This document shows, piece by piece, positions 56,105 through 64,000 of a stretch of 64,000 nucleotides of DNA. Below the pieces are notes generated by a model that did no database searches, was not told where the DNA came from, and saw nothing but the letters and a program-made list of their open reading frames with translations. Source of the stretch: Falsiroseomonas sp051433195 (lineage in GTDB: Bacteria; Pseudomonadota; Alphaproteobacteria; Acetobacterales; Acetobacteraceae); assembly GCF_051433195.1 (NCBI RefSeq), contig NZ_JBHMFT010000002.1:124001-188000 (forward strand), written 5' to 3'. Position numbers and translations under genes: made by a program. The first letter of the stretch is position 1, and each line of letters opens with the position of its first letter.

Positions 56105-56844
56105 CGACCCCAAAGCAACGCGCCGACCAGGCCCTGGTGGACCGGGGCCTGGCGGAAAGCCGCACGCGGGCGCAGGCGCTGATCCTGGCCGGCAAGGTGT
56201 TCTCCGGCGAGGCGCGGGTCTCCAAGGCCGGCGACACCATCAAGGAGGGCCAGCCGCTGGAGGTGCGCGGCCAGGACCATCCCTGGGTGTCCCGCGGCGG
56301 GGTGAAGCTGGCGCATGCGCTGGCGCATTTCGGGCTGTCCGCCCAGGGCGTGGTGGCGCTGGATGTCGGCGCCTCCACCGGCGGGTTCTGCGACGTGCTG
56401 CTGCATGGCGGCGCGGCGAAGGTCTATGCCGTCGATGTCGGCCACGGGCAGTTGGCCTGGAAGCTGCGGAACGACCCGCGCATCGTGGTGATGGAACGCA
56501 CCAACGCCCGCTACCTGGATGCGTCGAACATCCCGGAGCCGCCCGGCGCCGTGGTCTGCGATGCCAGCTTCATCGGCCTGCGCACCGTGCTGCCCGCGGC
56601 GCTCGGGCTGGCGGCGCCGGGCGGCTGGGCGGTGGCGCTGATCAAGCCGCAATTCGAGGTGGGGCCGAACGTCGCCAAGGGCGGCGTGGTGCGCGATCCG
56701 CGGGTGCATGACAGCGTCTGCGCGCAGATCCGCAACTGGTGGGCCGGGCTGCCCGGCTGGAGCGTGCTGGGGGTGGAGGCGAGCCCGCTGCTGGGGCCCG
56801 AGGGCAACCGGGAATTCCTGATCGCGGCGCGGCGGAAGGTCTAG
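56098..56844 (+). CDS. tlyA: TlyA family rRNA methyltransferase/hemolysin
   Basis: A 248-residue protein with an N-terminal S4 RNA-binding domain (ADQALVDRGLAESRTRAQALILAGKVFSG) and a C-terminal FtsJ-like methyltransferase (ALDVGASTGGFCDVLLHGGAAKVYAVDVGHGQLAW, and IKPQFEVG). TlyA 2'-O-methylates 16S and 23S rRNA, affecting capreomycin sensitivity. The ATG at 56098 overlaps the stop of a nine-codon mini-ORF. Confidence 0.92.
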   Translation: MGATPKQRADQALVDRGLAESRTRAQALILAGKVFSGEARVSKAGDTIKEGQPLEVRGQDHPWVSRGGVKLAHALAHFGLSAQGVVALDVGASTGGFCDVLLHGGAAKVYAVDVGHGQLAWKLRNDPRIVVMERTNARYLDASNIPEPPGAVVCDASFIGLRTVLPAALGLAAPGGWAVALIKPQFEVGPNVAKGGVVRDPRVHDSVCAQIRNWWAGLPGWSVLGVEASPLLGPEGNREFLIAARRKV

Positions 56845-57020
56845 CCCGCGCGCGGCGCGGTGCCGGGATAGGTGGCGCGCGGCGCGGCCGGCACCGGCAG
56901 GCTCGGCCGGCTGATCTCGGCGAGCAGCGACCACACCTTGTGCGCGTCCATCTTCGTCTCGGGGTCGTTCAGAAGCCGGTCGAGTTCCGCCAGCTTCTGG
57001 TCCATCTCGCGCTCGGTCAT
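56841..57020 (-). CDS. Small conserved hypothetical protein
   Basis: A 59-residue protein with a charged helix (TEREMDQKLAELDRLLNDPETKMDAHKVWSLL) and a Pro/Ala tail. The LNDPE segment and length look like a small family seen in alphaproteobacteria, sometimes labelled as related to release factor 1, but I cannot confirm a function. The 3' end overlaps the convergent tlyA by 4 bases. An upstream ATG at 57086 is possible but adds unlikely residues. Confidence 0.6.
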   Translation of the reverse strand: MTEREMDQKLAELDRLLNDPETKMDAHKVWSLLAEISRPSLPVPAAPRATYPGTAPRAG

Positions 57021-57112
57021 CGATGTGTTCCCGCGGGAGCTGCCGGCATGTCGCACCGCAGCATCAAAGCAGGAACGCGAAGTCAACGGTCAGGTTGCTT
57101 CACCTCCCGACT

Positions 57113-57126
57113 TCACGAATCCGTGA
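57113..57126. promoter_or_regulatory. Short palindrome upstream of the enoyl-CoA hydratase
   Basis: TCACG (57113-57117) and CGTGA (57122-57126) form a perfect palindrome around AATC, about 90 bases before the hydratase ATG, in the 195-base divergent gap. No regulator is adjacent; nothing else is evident in that gap. Confidence 0.3.
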
Positions 57127-57215
57127 GTCCCTGGGGTCGATCGGGCCCACCTCCCGGCCTGGGATCGCACGCGATTCGCCGCTATCCCGTCAGGACTGCC
57201 TGGAACGGGATCCGC

Positions 57216-57989
57216 ATGTCCGAGACCGCCGACGACCACGTGCTCGCCGAGATCCGATCCGGCATCCTGCTCATCACGCTGAACCGCCCGCGCCGCCTGA
57301 ACGCCTGGGACGCCCCGATGCGCGCCCGCCTGCTGCATCTGTTGGCCGATGCCGCCGCCGAGGCCGCGGTGGAGGCGGTGGTGCTGACCGGCACCGGCCC
57401 GCGCGCCTTCTGCGCGGGCCAGGACCTGAATGAGGGCGCGACCTTCGACGGCGACCGCGCCGAGGCCTGGATCGGGGAGTGGGAGAGCCTGTACGGCGCC
57501 ATCCGCCGCTTCGAGAAGCCGCTGGTCTGCGCGCTGAACGGCCTCGCCGCCGGGTCCGCCTTCCACGTCGCCCTGCTGTGCGACCTCCGCATCGGTCATG
57601 CCGGGTCCAGCCTGGGCCAGCCGGAGATCAATTCCGGCATGGTCAGCGCCATGGGCTTCTGGATCATCCGGGAGATGCTGGGTCTGTCCCGCGCCACGGA
57701 GCTGGTGCTGACCGGCCGCATGGTGCCTGCCGAGGAGTGCCACCGCATCGGCCTGCTGCACCACCTGGTGCCGGAGGCCGAGGTGCTGCCGCGCGCGCTG
57801 GGGCTTGCCGCGGAGCTGGCGGCGAAGCCGAAGCTCGCCTTCCGGCTGAACAAGGCGCGCATCCGCATGGCGACGCAGCCGGGCTTCGAGGACACCTTCC
57901 GCGCCGCCCGCGCGCTGCACCGGGAAGCCTTCACGGATGGCGAGCCGCAGCGGGTGATGCAGGGGTTCCTCGACAAGGCGAAGCCCTGA
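57216..57989 (+). CDS. Enoyl-CoA hydratase/isomerase family protein
   Basis: A 257-residue crotonase-fold enzyme. The oxyanion-hole segments are ITLNRPRRLNAWD, AFCAGQDLNEG and ALNGLAAGSAFHVALLCDLRIG. The catalytic Glu pair of classical hydratases (usually in the segment after the second oxyanion loop) is partly present in QPEINSG. The exact reaction is not certain. It diverges from the small gene at 56841. Confidence 0.86.
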   Translation: MSETADDHVLAEIRSGILLITLNRPRRLNAWDAPMRARLLHLLADAAAEAAVEAVVLTGTGPRAFCAGQDLNEGATFDGDRAEAWIGEWESLYGAIRRFEKPLVCALNGLAAGSAFHVALLCDLRIGHAGSSLGQPEINSGMVSAMGFWIIREMLGLSRATELVLTGRMVPAEECHRIGLLHHLVPEAEVLPRALGLAAELAAKPKLAFRLNKARIRMATQPGFEDTFRAARALHREAFTDGEPQRVMQGFLDKAKP

Positions 57990-58060
57990 CGGTCCGCCTG
58001 GACAGGCGCCACCCCGCCGAAGCATCCTGCCGCCCTGCCAAGACAGGGAAACAGGCAATC

Positions 58061-59689
58061 ATGTTGCGTAAAACCTTCCGCGCCACGCTGAAGGGCGCCG
58101 TCCGCGCCACGCTGAAGGGCGCCGTCGGCGCCCTCGCGCTGGGGGCGGTGCTCGCCGCCGCGCCGGCCGCGCTGCCGGCCTTCGCGCCGGCGCAGGCCAG
58201 CACCTTCACCTGGGCCACCGCCAACGACATCCTCGGCCTGGACCCGCACGCCAACAACCATGGCGTCACCAACGCCATGAAGTCCAACGTCTATGAGCCG
58301 CTGGTGCGGCGCGAGCCGGATGGCTCGCTCTCCCCCGCGCTGGCCACGCGGTGGGAAATGACCTCCCCCACCACCTGGCGGTTCCACCTGCGCCAGGGCG
58401 TGAAGTTCCACGGCGGCGAGGCCTTCACCGCGGCCGACGTGGTGCATGCGGCGGAACGCGTGAAGCAGAACGACATGGCCTATGTCGTGCAGTCCGTCGC
58501 CGCCGTGCGCGCCATCGACGACCACACGGTGGAATTCGAGACGCGCGGGCCGAACCCGATCCTGCTGCAGGACCTGACGCTGTTCTTCATCACCAGCAAG
58601 GCCTGGATCGAGGCGAACAACGCCATGGCCGTGGCGCGCGCCGGCCAGCCCGGCGCCACCAGCACCTTCGTGCAGCTCAACGCCAACGGCACCGGCCCCT
58701 TCCGCGTGACGGAGCGCCGGGCGGATGAACGCACCGTGCTGGTGCCGAACCCGGAGTGGTGGGACCAGGCGGCGCACGGCATCACCCGCGCGGTGTTCCG
58801 CCCCGTCGCCAGCCCGCCGACCCGCGTCGCGGCGCTGCTGACCGGCGAGCTGGACGCGATGTACCACGTGCCGCTGCAGGACGTGCCGCGCGTGTCGCAG
58901 GCACCCGGCCTCCGGCTGATCCAGGGGCCGACGGCGCGGACCATCTACTTCGCCTTCGACGTGGCCCGTGCGGAGAACGTGGATGCGCCCGGCACGCCCA
59001 ACCCGCTGCGCGACGTGCGCGTGCGCCGCGCGATCTACCAGGCGATCGACATGGGCACGATCACCCGCGTGATCCTGCGCAACTCCACCATCGCCTCCGG
59101 CCTGCCGATCGGCACGGCGATCAGCGGCTTCGTCGAGGCGCAGAATGCCCGCCTGCCCTTCGATGCCGCCGCGTCCCGCCGCCTGCTGGCCGAGGCCGGC
59201 TTCCCGAACGGCTTCCCGCTGACCCTGAGCTGCCCGAACAACCGCTACGTGAACGACGAGGCGATCTGCCAGGCGGCCGTCGCGATGTTGCAGCGCATCG
59301 GCATCCAGGCGCGGCTGGACAGCATCCCCTTCGGCCGCTTCCTGCAGCGCGGCGCCAACAAGGAGTACATGTTCTACCTGCTGGGCTGGACGCCGGGGAA
59401 CTTCGACATCACCAACCCGGGCCGCGAACTGCTCGGCGAGGGTTCGTTCAACTGGGGCGGCTTCCAGGACGACCGCATGGCGGAACTGCTGCGCCAGATC
59501 GCGGTGGAAACCGACCAGGCGAAGCGCCAGGACCTGTCCGGCCAGTACTGGGCGCGCTTCCAGGAATTGGTGCCGATGGTGCCGCTGCACCAGGAGCCGC
59601 AGATCTTCGGCGTGCGGGACACCGTCGCGGAGTTGCCGCTGCGGGCGAATGAGGACCTGGAACTGCGCCACGTCCGCATGCGCCGATAG
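58061..59689 (+). CDS. ABC transporter substrate-binding protein, peptide type
   Basis: A 542-residue periplasmic SBP_bac_5 protein for peptides, nickel or similar ligands. The signal peptide is long, with an n-region holding an exact 8-residue duplication (RATLKGAV twice). The mature protein starts near FTWATANDILGLDPHANN and has the family blocks LATRWEMTSPTTWRFHLRQGVKFHGGEAF and VRRAIYQAIDM. No permease or ATPase gene is adjacent, so it is an orphan in this window. Confidence 0.88.
   Translation: MLRKTFRATLKGAVRATLKGAVGALALGAVLAAAPAALPAFAPAQASTFTWATANDILGLDPHANNHGVTNAMKSNVYEPLVRREPDGSLSPALATRWEMTSPTTWRFHLRQGVKFHGGEAFTAADVVHAAERVKQNDMAYVVQSVAAVRAIDDHTVEFETRGPNPILLQDLTLFFITSKAWIEANNAMAVARAGQPGATSTFVQLNANGTGPFRVTERRADERTVLVPNPEWWDQAAHGITRAVFRPVASPPTRVAALLTGELDAMYHVPLQDVPRVSQAPGLRLIQGPTARTIYFAFDVARAENVDAPGTPNPLRDVRVRRAIYQAIDMGTITRVILRNSTIASGLPIGTAISGFVEAQNARLPFDAAASRRLLAEAGFPNGFPLTLSCPNNRYVNDEAICQAAVAMLQRIGIQARLDSIPFGRFLQRGANKEYMFYLLGWTPGNFDITNPGRELLGEGSFNWGGFQDDRMAELLRQIAVETDQAKRQDLSGQYWARFQELVPMVPLHQEPQIFGVRDTVAELPLRANEDLELRHVRMRR
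58079..58126 (+). repeat. 24-base perfect tandem repeat in the signal-peptide region
   Basis: Units at 58079-58102 and 58103-58126 are identical and in frame, each encoding RATLKGAV at the start of the binding-protein gene. It is a slippage product that lengthens the positive n-region of the signal peptide by one unit. Confidence 0.9.
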
Positions 59690-59707
59690 GAGACCGGCCC
59701 GCGCCAG

Positions 59708-61264
59708 CTACCGCGACAGGTTGCTGGCGCGCATTTCCTGCGGCACGCCGCTGACCAGCCGCAGCTCCACGCGGTTGCGGCCGCGCGCCTTGGCCAGGAA
59801 CACCGCGGCATCACCCGGCAGCAGGGCGGTGACGCCGAGGCTCACCGTCAGGCGTGCCGGCACCTGGTCGTTCTCGAAGCGGAAGCTGTGCCGGGCGATG
59901 GCGGCGCGCAGCCCTTCTGCCAGGGCGGCCGCCTCGGTGGGTCCGGCACCGGGCAGCGCGATGGCGAAGACCTCGCCCCCCAGGCGCCCGAGGATGGCGC
60001 TCCAGCCCTCCAGCTGCGCGGTGCAGATGCGGGCGACGTCGCACAGCGCCGCATCGCCGGCGGCATGGCCGCGCGTGTCGTTCAGCGGCCGGAAATGGTC
60101 GAGGTCCAGCACCAGCAGCGCCAGCGCCGCGCCATCCCGCCGGGCCTCGGCGAAGGCGGCGTCCAGGCGGCGCAGGAAATGGCCGCGGTTGCCGATGCCG
60201 GTCAGGTCGTCCGTCTCGGCCCGGTGGCACAGCTCCGCGGTGCGGGCCGCGACCTCCGCGACCAGGCGCGTGTTGCTGCCGGCAAGCCACGCCTCGGCCT
60301 CCCGCCGTTCGCTCAGCAGGGCCATCAGCGCCAGCGCATTGGTCGCCATCAGCACGATCATCATGCCGACGGCGCGCAGCGGGTTGGCCACGACCTCCGG
60401 CTGGAACGGGCCAAGGCCGGCCAGGGTGCCGATGGTCGCGACAACGGACACCAGCGTCAGCAGCGTGTAGGCGGCGCGCAGGGAAATGCGCAGCGTCACC
60501 CAGGTGATGGGGATGGTCAGCAGGAACACGGCCTCCGGCTGCACCAGCCGGGCCTCGGCCGGCGGCAGCGCGAAGACCAGAGCGGCAAGGGCCGCGGTGG
60601 CCGCCAGCACCAGCCCATCTGCCGGCCCCGCGACCGTGCCGGGGCTCGCCGGCGTGCGCTCCGCGCCGAGCCACAGCATCAGCGCGGGGGCCGCGAAGAA
60701 GACGCCGCCGGCATCGCTCAGCAGCCAGCCGGTGGCGACCGCATAGGCGGCGTCCGGCGGCAACCCGCCGGCGAACACCAGGGCCAGGGTGCCGCCGCCG
60801 CTGGTGATCGCGGCGTGCAGCACCACGCTGCCGGCCAGGAAGCCGAACACGCCGCGCAGCCGGGTGAACAGGCCGGTGGGCGGCCGCAGCGCCCGGGTCA
60901 GCACCGCGCCGGCCAGGGGGCCCAGGCTGTTCGTCACGCCGATCAGCGCCGCCGTTGCCAGCGGCGCGGACAGCAACAGGTGGTTCACCGCCAGGGCACC
61001 AAGGAACAGCCCTGGCACCAGCCGAAAGCCGCCCACCAGGCAGGCCACGGTGGCGACGGCCGCCGGCAGCCAGATGGGCGAAGGGAACAGCCCGAAGCGC
61101 GCGAAGAACACCCCCGCCGCAGCACCCAATCCGGCATAGAGCGCCGCCACTAGCAGGTTGGCGCCGACCAGGCCCCAGGCCCCCGCGCCCGCGATGAAGC
61201 GGGCGGCCGCGCCGCGCCGCTCCGCCGCGGGGGCCCCCTGTACCGGCTCGGCATGCTTCAGCAC
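59708..61264 (-). CDS. MASE1-type membrane protein with degenerate GGDEF domain
   Basis: A 518-residue protein. Residues 20-330 hold eight or so hydrophobic helices, MASE1-like, and residues 350-500 a GGDEF domain starting at RAETDDLTGIGNRGHFLRRLDAAF. The signature reads GGEVF at 429-433 instead of GG(D/E)EF, and the region before AKARGRNRVEL lacks about a dozen residues that normally follow the LPGDA segment. It is therefore probably a weak or inactive diguanylate cyclase or a c-di-GMP sensor. It lies downstream of the DUF2945 gene. Confidence 0.83.
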   Translation of the reverse strand: MLKHAEPVQGAPAAERRGAAARFIAGAGAWGLVGANLLVAALYAGLGAAAGVFFARFGLFPSPIWLPAAVATVACLVGGFRLVPGLFLGALAVNHLLLSAPLATAALIGVTNSLGPLAGAVLTRALRPPTGLFTRLRGVFGFLAGSVVLHAAITSGGGTLALVFAGGLPPDAAYAVATGWLLSDAGGVFFAAPALMLWLGAERTPASPGTVAGPADGLVLAATAALAALVFALPPAEARLVQPEAVFLLTIPITWVTLRISLRAAYTLLTLVSVVATIGTLAGLGPFQPEVVANPLRAVGMMIVLMATNALALMALLSERREAEAWLAGSNTRLVAEVAARTAELCHRAETDDLTGIGNRGHFLRRLDAAFAEARRDGAALALLVLDLDHFRPLNDTRGHAAGDAALCDVARICTAQLEGWSAILGRLGGEVFAIALPGAGPTEAAALAEGLRAAIARHSFRFENDQVPARLTVSLGVTALLPGDAAVFLAKARGRNRVELRLVSGVPQEMRASNLSR

Positions 61265-61395
61265 GGGATGGACAGGTGGCGCATGGGGGAATGGACCGCG
61301 GGATGTGACGGTGACCTCCGATTGAGGCGCTCGCGGAGACCGAAGTCAAATACTGGCATCCACGCGGGGTGCACCGCAACATGACAATCGCCGCT

Positions 61396-61608
61396 TCAGC
61401 TTCGGCGGCGCAGTGCCTCCGGCTTGTGAGCCGCCTTTGCGCCGGTCTTGTCGGATTCCACGATGTATTGCGGATCCTCCGGCGAGGCGGCGACCTTGTG
61501 GGACTTGATGTGGGTCGGGCTGGTCTGCTTCCGCACCACCTCGCCTTGCGTGGTGCCCTGGCTGGTCTTCCAGGCGACCTTGTCGCCGGGCTTCAGTTCA
61601 TCGGTCAT
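61396..61608 (-). CDS. DUF2945 (HVA1) family protein
   Basis: A 70-residue protein with the DUF2945 core: LKPGDKVAWKTSQGTTQGEVVRKQTSPTHIKSHKVAASPEDPQYIVESDKTGAKAAHKPEAL is the whole-family pattern seen here in shorter stretches. It is a small Tudor-like protein of unknown role. It lies 27 bases downstream of the SDR gene in the same direction; such genes often cluster with stress proteins. Confidence 0.85.
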   Translation of the reverse strand: MTDELKPGDKVAWKTSQGTTQGEVVRKQTSPTHIKSHKVAASPEDPQYIVESDKTGAKAAHKPEALRRRS

Positions 61609-61635
61609 GTCGGTTTCTCCTCTGGGTCCGGTGCA

Positions 61636-62643
61636 TCAGGGTCCGGGTCGGCCGCCGGTGCTGCCGAACACGCCGCCGCTGGCGTAGCTGGCATCGTTGG
61701 CCGCGAGCATGACGAAGACCGGCGCCAGTTCCACCGGCTGGCCTGGCCGGCCGAGCGGCGACTCGGCGCCGAATTGCGGCAGCGCATCCGGCATCTGGCC
61801 GCCACTCGGCTGCAGCGGTGTCCAGAACGGGCCTGGCGCCACGGCGTTCACCCGGATGCCGCGATCCGCCACCTGCTTCGCCAGCGCCTGGGTGAAGGCG
61901 ATGATCGCGGCCTTGGTCGCGGCGTAGTCCAGCAGCATCGCCGGCGGGTCGTAGGCGACGACGGAGGCGGTGTTGATGATGGCGGAGCCCGGCGGCATGT
62001 GCGGCAGCGCCGCCTTGGTGATCCAGAACATCGCATAGGCGTTGGTGCGGAAGGTGGCGTCGAACTGCTCCGTGCTGATGTCGAGGATGCTGCGCTGCGC
62101 CGATTGCCGCGCGGCGTTGTTCACCAGGATGTCGAGGCCGCCCAGCTCGTGCCGGGCATCATCCACGAGGCGTTCGCAGAATCCCTCGTCGCGGATGTCG
62201 CCCGGCAGGGCCACGGCCTTGCGGCCGGCGTCGCGGATCAGCGCCATCACCTCCCGCGCGTCTTCCTCCTCGGCCGGCAGGTAGTTGATGGCGACGTCGG
62301 CACCCTCCCGCGCATAGGCGATGGCGGCGGCGCGGCCGATGCCGGAATCGCCGCCGGTCAGCAGCGCCTTGCGGCCGGTGAGGCGGCCGGAGCCGCGGAT
62401 GCTGGTCTCGCCATGGTCCGGGCGCGGCTGCATCCGCGCGGCCAGGCCCGGCCATTCCTGTTCCTGCCGCGGGAAGGGCGGCTTCGGGAATTTCTCCCGC
62501 GGGTCGGTGAGGATGGGCTGCTGGCTGGCGGCCGGCGCGGGCTGCGCGCCGGCCGGCATCGCCCCCATCAGCACCGGCGCCGCCGCCAGGCCGCTGCCCA
62601 GCACGAGGCGTCGGGAGGTGGCGGATGTCTCGTCGTCCGTCAT
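61636..62643 (-). CDS. SDR family oxidoreductase with Tat signal
   Basis: A 335-residue short-chain dehydrogenase of the YghA/YhdF-like glucose/general stress type. Residues 10-37 resemble a Tat signal (SRRLVLGSGLAAAPVLMGAMPAGA). The dinucleotide motif is TGGDSGIGRAAA, the NNAA motif is present, and the catalytic YxxxK is YAATK. Export of an NAD(P) enzyme by Tat is plausible but unverified. A much longer frame continues upstream of the ATG; only the part from 62643 is coding. Confidence 0.86.
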   Translation of the reverse strand: MTDDETSATSRRLVLGSGLAAAPVLMGAMPAGAQPAPAASQQPILTDPREKFPKPPFPRQEQEWPGLAARMQPRPDHGETSIRGSGRLTGRKALLTGGDSGIGRAAAIAYAREGADVAINYLPAEEEDAREVMALIRDAGRKAVALPGDIRDEGFCERLVDDARHELGGLDILVNNAARQSAQRSILDISTEQFDATFRTNAYAMFWITKAALPHMPPGSAIINTASVVAYDPPAMLLDYAATKAAIIAFTQALAKQVADRGIRVNAVAPGPFWTPLQPSGGQMPDALPQFGAESPLGRPGQPVELAPVFVMLAANDASYASGGVFGSTGGRPGP

Positions 62644-62768
62644 CGGCGCTGGCTCCTGCTGGCCGTGTGCCTGCGCCAAAGCCTGCGGCGCGCGTGGGTT
62701 ACATCCGAGGCCGAGACGGATGCGCCGTCCCTGCGTTGCAGCGGCAGCCAAGGCCCGGGGAGGATGAC

Positions 62769-62957
62769 GTGCCGGCGAAATCGCAGAAGCAGCAGAAGGC
62801 GGCGGGCGCGGCACTGGCCGCGAAGCGCGGGGATACGCCGAAAGCCAGCCTGAAGGGGGCCTCGAAAAGCATGGCCAAGTCGATGACGGAGAAGGAGCTG
62901 CACGACCTGGCTGCGGCGCCGCGCCGGAGCCTGCCGGAGCGTGACAAGAAGGATTGA
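62769..62957 (+). CDS. DUF3008 family small basic protein
   Basis: A 62-residue, Lys/Ala-rich protein with the DUF3008 pattern (PAKSQKQQKAAGAALAAKRG, then SMTEKELHDLAA). It starts with GTG at 62769, with a GGGAGGA ribosome-binding site about five bases before. The function is unknown; it is found in many proteobacteria near stress genes. It diverges from the SDR gene across 125 bases in which I see no clear promoter. Confidence 0.82.
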   Translation: MPAKSQKQQKAAGAALAAKRGDTPKASLKGASKSMAKSMTEKELHDLAAAPRRSLPERDKKD

Positions 62958-63046
62958 ACGCAGGACGCGGAACGATGCCGCACATGCTGCATCCCGCGCG
63001 GCTTCGGGTCGTTGTCGCCGTACGGACATGGGCGGGAGTCCACGCG

Positions 63047-63265
63047 ATGGCTGGCGACGCATCCGGCGACCCGATGCCGATCCTTGGCAGCGACGGCACG
63101 CTCGTCGGGATCCTGGACCGGCTGGAGGGCGACCGCATCCGGCTGCGATCGTCGCCGCGCGGCATCAGCCTGCCGGTGACGGCGATCGCCTCCGTCTCCG
63201 CGGCCGGGCTGCGGCTGAACATCCCGGCGGATCGCGCCCGGGCGCTGGCGGCACGGGACGGCTGA
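63047..63265 (+). CDS. DUF2171-like small protein
   Basis: A 72-residue protein whose core PILGSDGTLVGILDRLEGDRIRL is the DUF2171 (PRC-barrel-like) pattern. The ATG at 63047 is preferred; an ATG at 62975 would add 24 residues without family support. Function unknown. Confidence 0.65.
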   Translation: MAGDASGDPMPILGSDGTLVGILDRLEGDRIRLRSSPRGISLPVTAIASVSAAGLRLNIPADRARALAARDG

Positions 63266-63333
63266 GCGCCGCCGCCATTGCCCCACCTGCGGCCGCGGGC
63301 GATGCTGGCGCGACCTGGGGAAGGACACCGAAG

Positions 63334-64000
63334 ATGGATCACGCGGCCCCGCGCTACCACACCGACTGGCCCTCCGTCCGGGACGAGGTGAGCGCAGTTG
63401 AGTGGCAGGCGCGCCTGGACCTGGCAGCCTGCTACCGGCTGATGGACGCCTATGCGATGACGGACCTGATCTACAACCACATCACGCTGCGCATCCCCGG
63501 CACCGACCACCTGCTGATCAACCTGTACGGGCTGCTGTACCGGGAGATCACCGCGACCTCGCTGGTGAAGATCGACGTCGAGGGCAACATCCTGTGGAAG
63601 CCCGACACCGACTACGGCATCAACAAATCCGGCTACGTGATCCATGGCGCCATCCACAAGGCGCGGCCGGACGTGGCGGCGGTGATCCACACCCACACCC
63701 GCGCCGGCATGGCGGTGGCCGCGATGAAGTGCGGCCTGCTGCCGATGAGCCAGACCTCCATCCGCTTCGTCGGCCACCTCGGCTACCACGACTACGAAGG
63801 CCCGGCGGTGGACCTGTCCGAACGTGAGCGCATCGTCGCCGACCTCGGCGCGCATGATGCGCTGGTGTTCCGCAATCATGGGCTGCTGACCTGCGGCGCG
63901 ACGCTGCCGCAGGCCTTCAACACCATGTACCAGCTGGAGATGTCCTGCCGCGCGCAGGTGGATGCGATGGCGGCGCGCACCGAGCTGACCATGCCGGGCG
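63334..64000 (+). CDS. Class II aldolase/adducin family protein, 3' end outside the window
   Basis: At least 222 residues are present, open to the window end. The zinc histidines are in VIHTHTRAGMAVA (HTH) and a third His in VFRNHGLLTCGAT. The N-terminal NHITLRIPGTDHLLIN is the family signature for substrate phosphate/hydroxyl binding. GAAGG and GAAG precede the ATG. It probably acts on a sugar phosphate or a decarboxylation substrate; neither can be settled without the C-terminus. Confidence 0.87.
   Translation, partial: MDHAAPRYHTDWPSVRDEVSAVEWQARLDLAACYRLMDAYAMTDLIYNHITLRIPGTDHLLINLYGLLYREITATSLVKIDVEGNILWKPDTDYGINKSGYVIHGAIHKARPDVAAVIHTHTRAGMAVAAMKCGLLPMSQTSIRFVGHLGYHDYEGPAVDLSERERIVADLGAHDALVFRNHGLLTCGATLPQAFNTMYQLEMSCRAQVDAMAARTELTMPG

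Noticed and set aside
57070..57096. GGAAC-N16-GGTTG, similar to an EcfG stress promoter
   Set aside because: The -10 part does not match CGTT well, and the start site would be far from the hydratase ATG; one weak match is not enough.
62644..63879. Upstream extension of the SDR frame
   Set aside because: The frame stays open for about 410 more codons, but it lies opposite two small genes and the class II aldolase start, and the Tat-like signal begins at 62643.

Overview
The window is a 64 kb, very GC-rich, densely packed bacterial chromosome segment. Gene content and order point to an alphaproteobacterium of the Rhodospirillales, most likely a Roseomonas-like member of the Acetobacteraceae (inference). 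Signs of this include a DUF4167 protein between prmC and clpB, the block HDAC-like deacetylase/xseB/ispA/dxs/tlyA, separate glyQ and glyS, a BigR/SqrR-type sulfide operon and a RirA/NsrR-like regulator. No rRNA, tRNA, CRISPR array or transposase was seen. The only gap above 300 bases is 29113-29462, which holds DnaA-box-like sequences.

Region 1 (1-7500) is a reduced-sulfur module: a periplasmic DsrE-like protein and an Rrf2 regulator that diverge around an FNR/FixK-type box, then a two-cysteine ArsR-family regulator diverging from an operon of DUF2892 protein, two YeeE/YedE half-transporters, a persulfide-dioxygenase-like hydrolase, a DUF442-sulfide:quinone oxidoreductase fusion and a SulP anion transporter. 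Region 2 (7479-10358, minus strand) is a small catabolic operon: flavin monooxygenase, a 26-codon mini-ORF, a maleamate-amidohydrolase-like cysteine hydrolase and a nitronate monooxygenase. Region 3 (10457-14000) carries an S49 peptidase, a PAS histidine kinase, an alpha/beta hydrolase and a SnoaL-like protein.

Region 4 (13984-21716) is glyQ-vapB-vapC-glyS, with a toxin-antitoxin pair spliced into the glycyl-tRNA synthetase operon, then ppdK and an O-antigen-ligase-like gene. Region 5 (21697-30155) contains a trypsin-like protease, radC, map, a BioC/NDUFAF5-like methyltransferase, a four-domain rhodanese protein, comF, grxC, a DUF1178 gene, a sulfotransferase-like gene, the possible origin region and ubiG. 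Region 6 (30291-43066) is housekeeping: lysC, an NMO-like gene, a RodZ-like gene, ispG, hisS, prfA, prmC, DUF4167, a MOSC protein and clpB.

Region 7 (43070-50863) has envelope genes and mmsB, then a small accessory patch: a visibly AT-richer orphan gene with a HEPN-type RX4H motif next to a RES/Xre toxin-antitoxin pair with a clear operator-promoter. It continues with dinB, two small membrane proteins, a ROK kinase and a TusA-like gene. Region 8 (50860-56844) is the isoprenoid block (deacetylase, xseB, ispA, dxs, an inserted enolase-superfamily gene, tlyA). Region 9 (56841-64000) has an enoyl-CoA hydratase, an orphan ABC binding protein, a degenerate GGDEF protein, a group of small stress-type proteins with an SDR, and a truncated class II aldolase.

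The items most worth following are vapBC inside glyQS, the HEPN-like gene beside the RES/Xre pair, the possible replication origin at 29113-29462, and the tandemly duplicated tlyA start.
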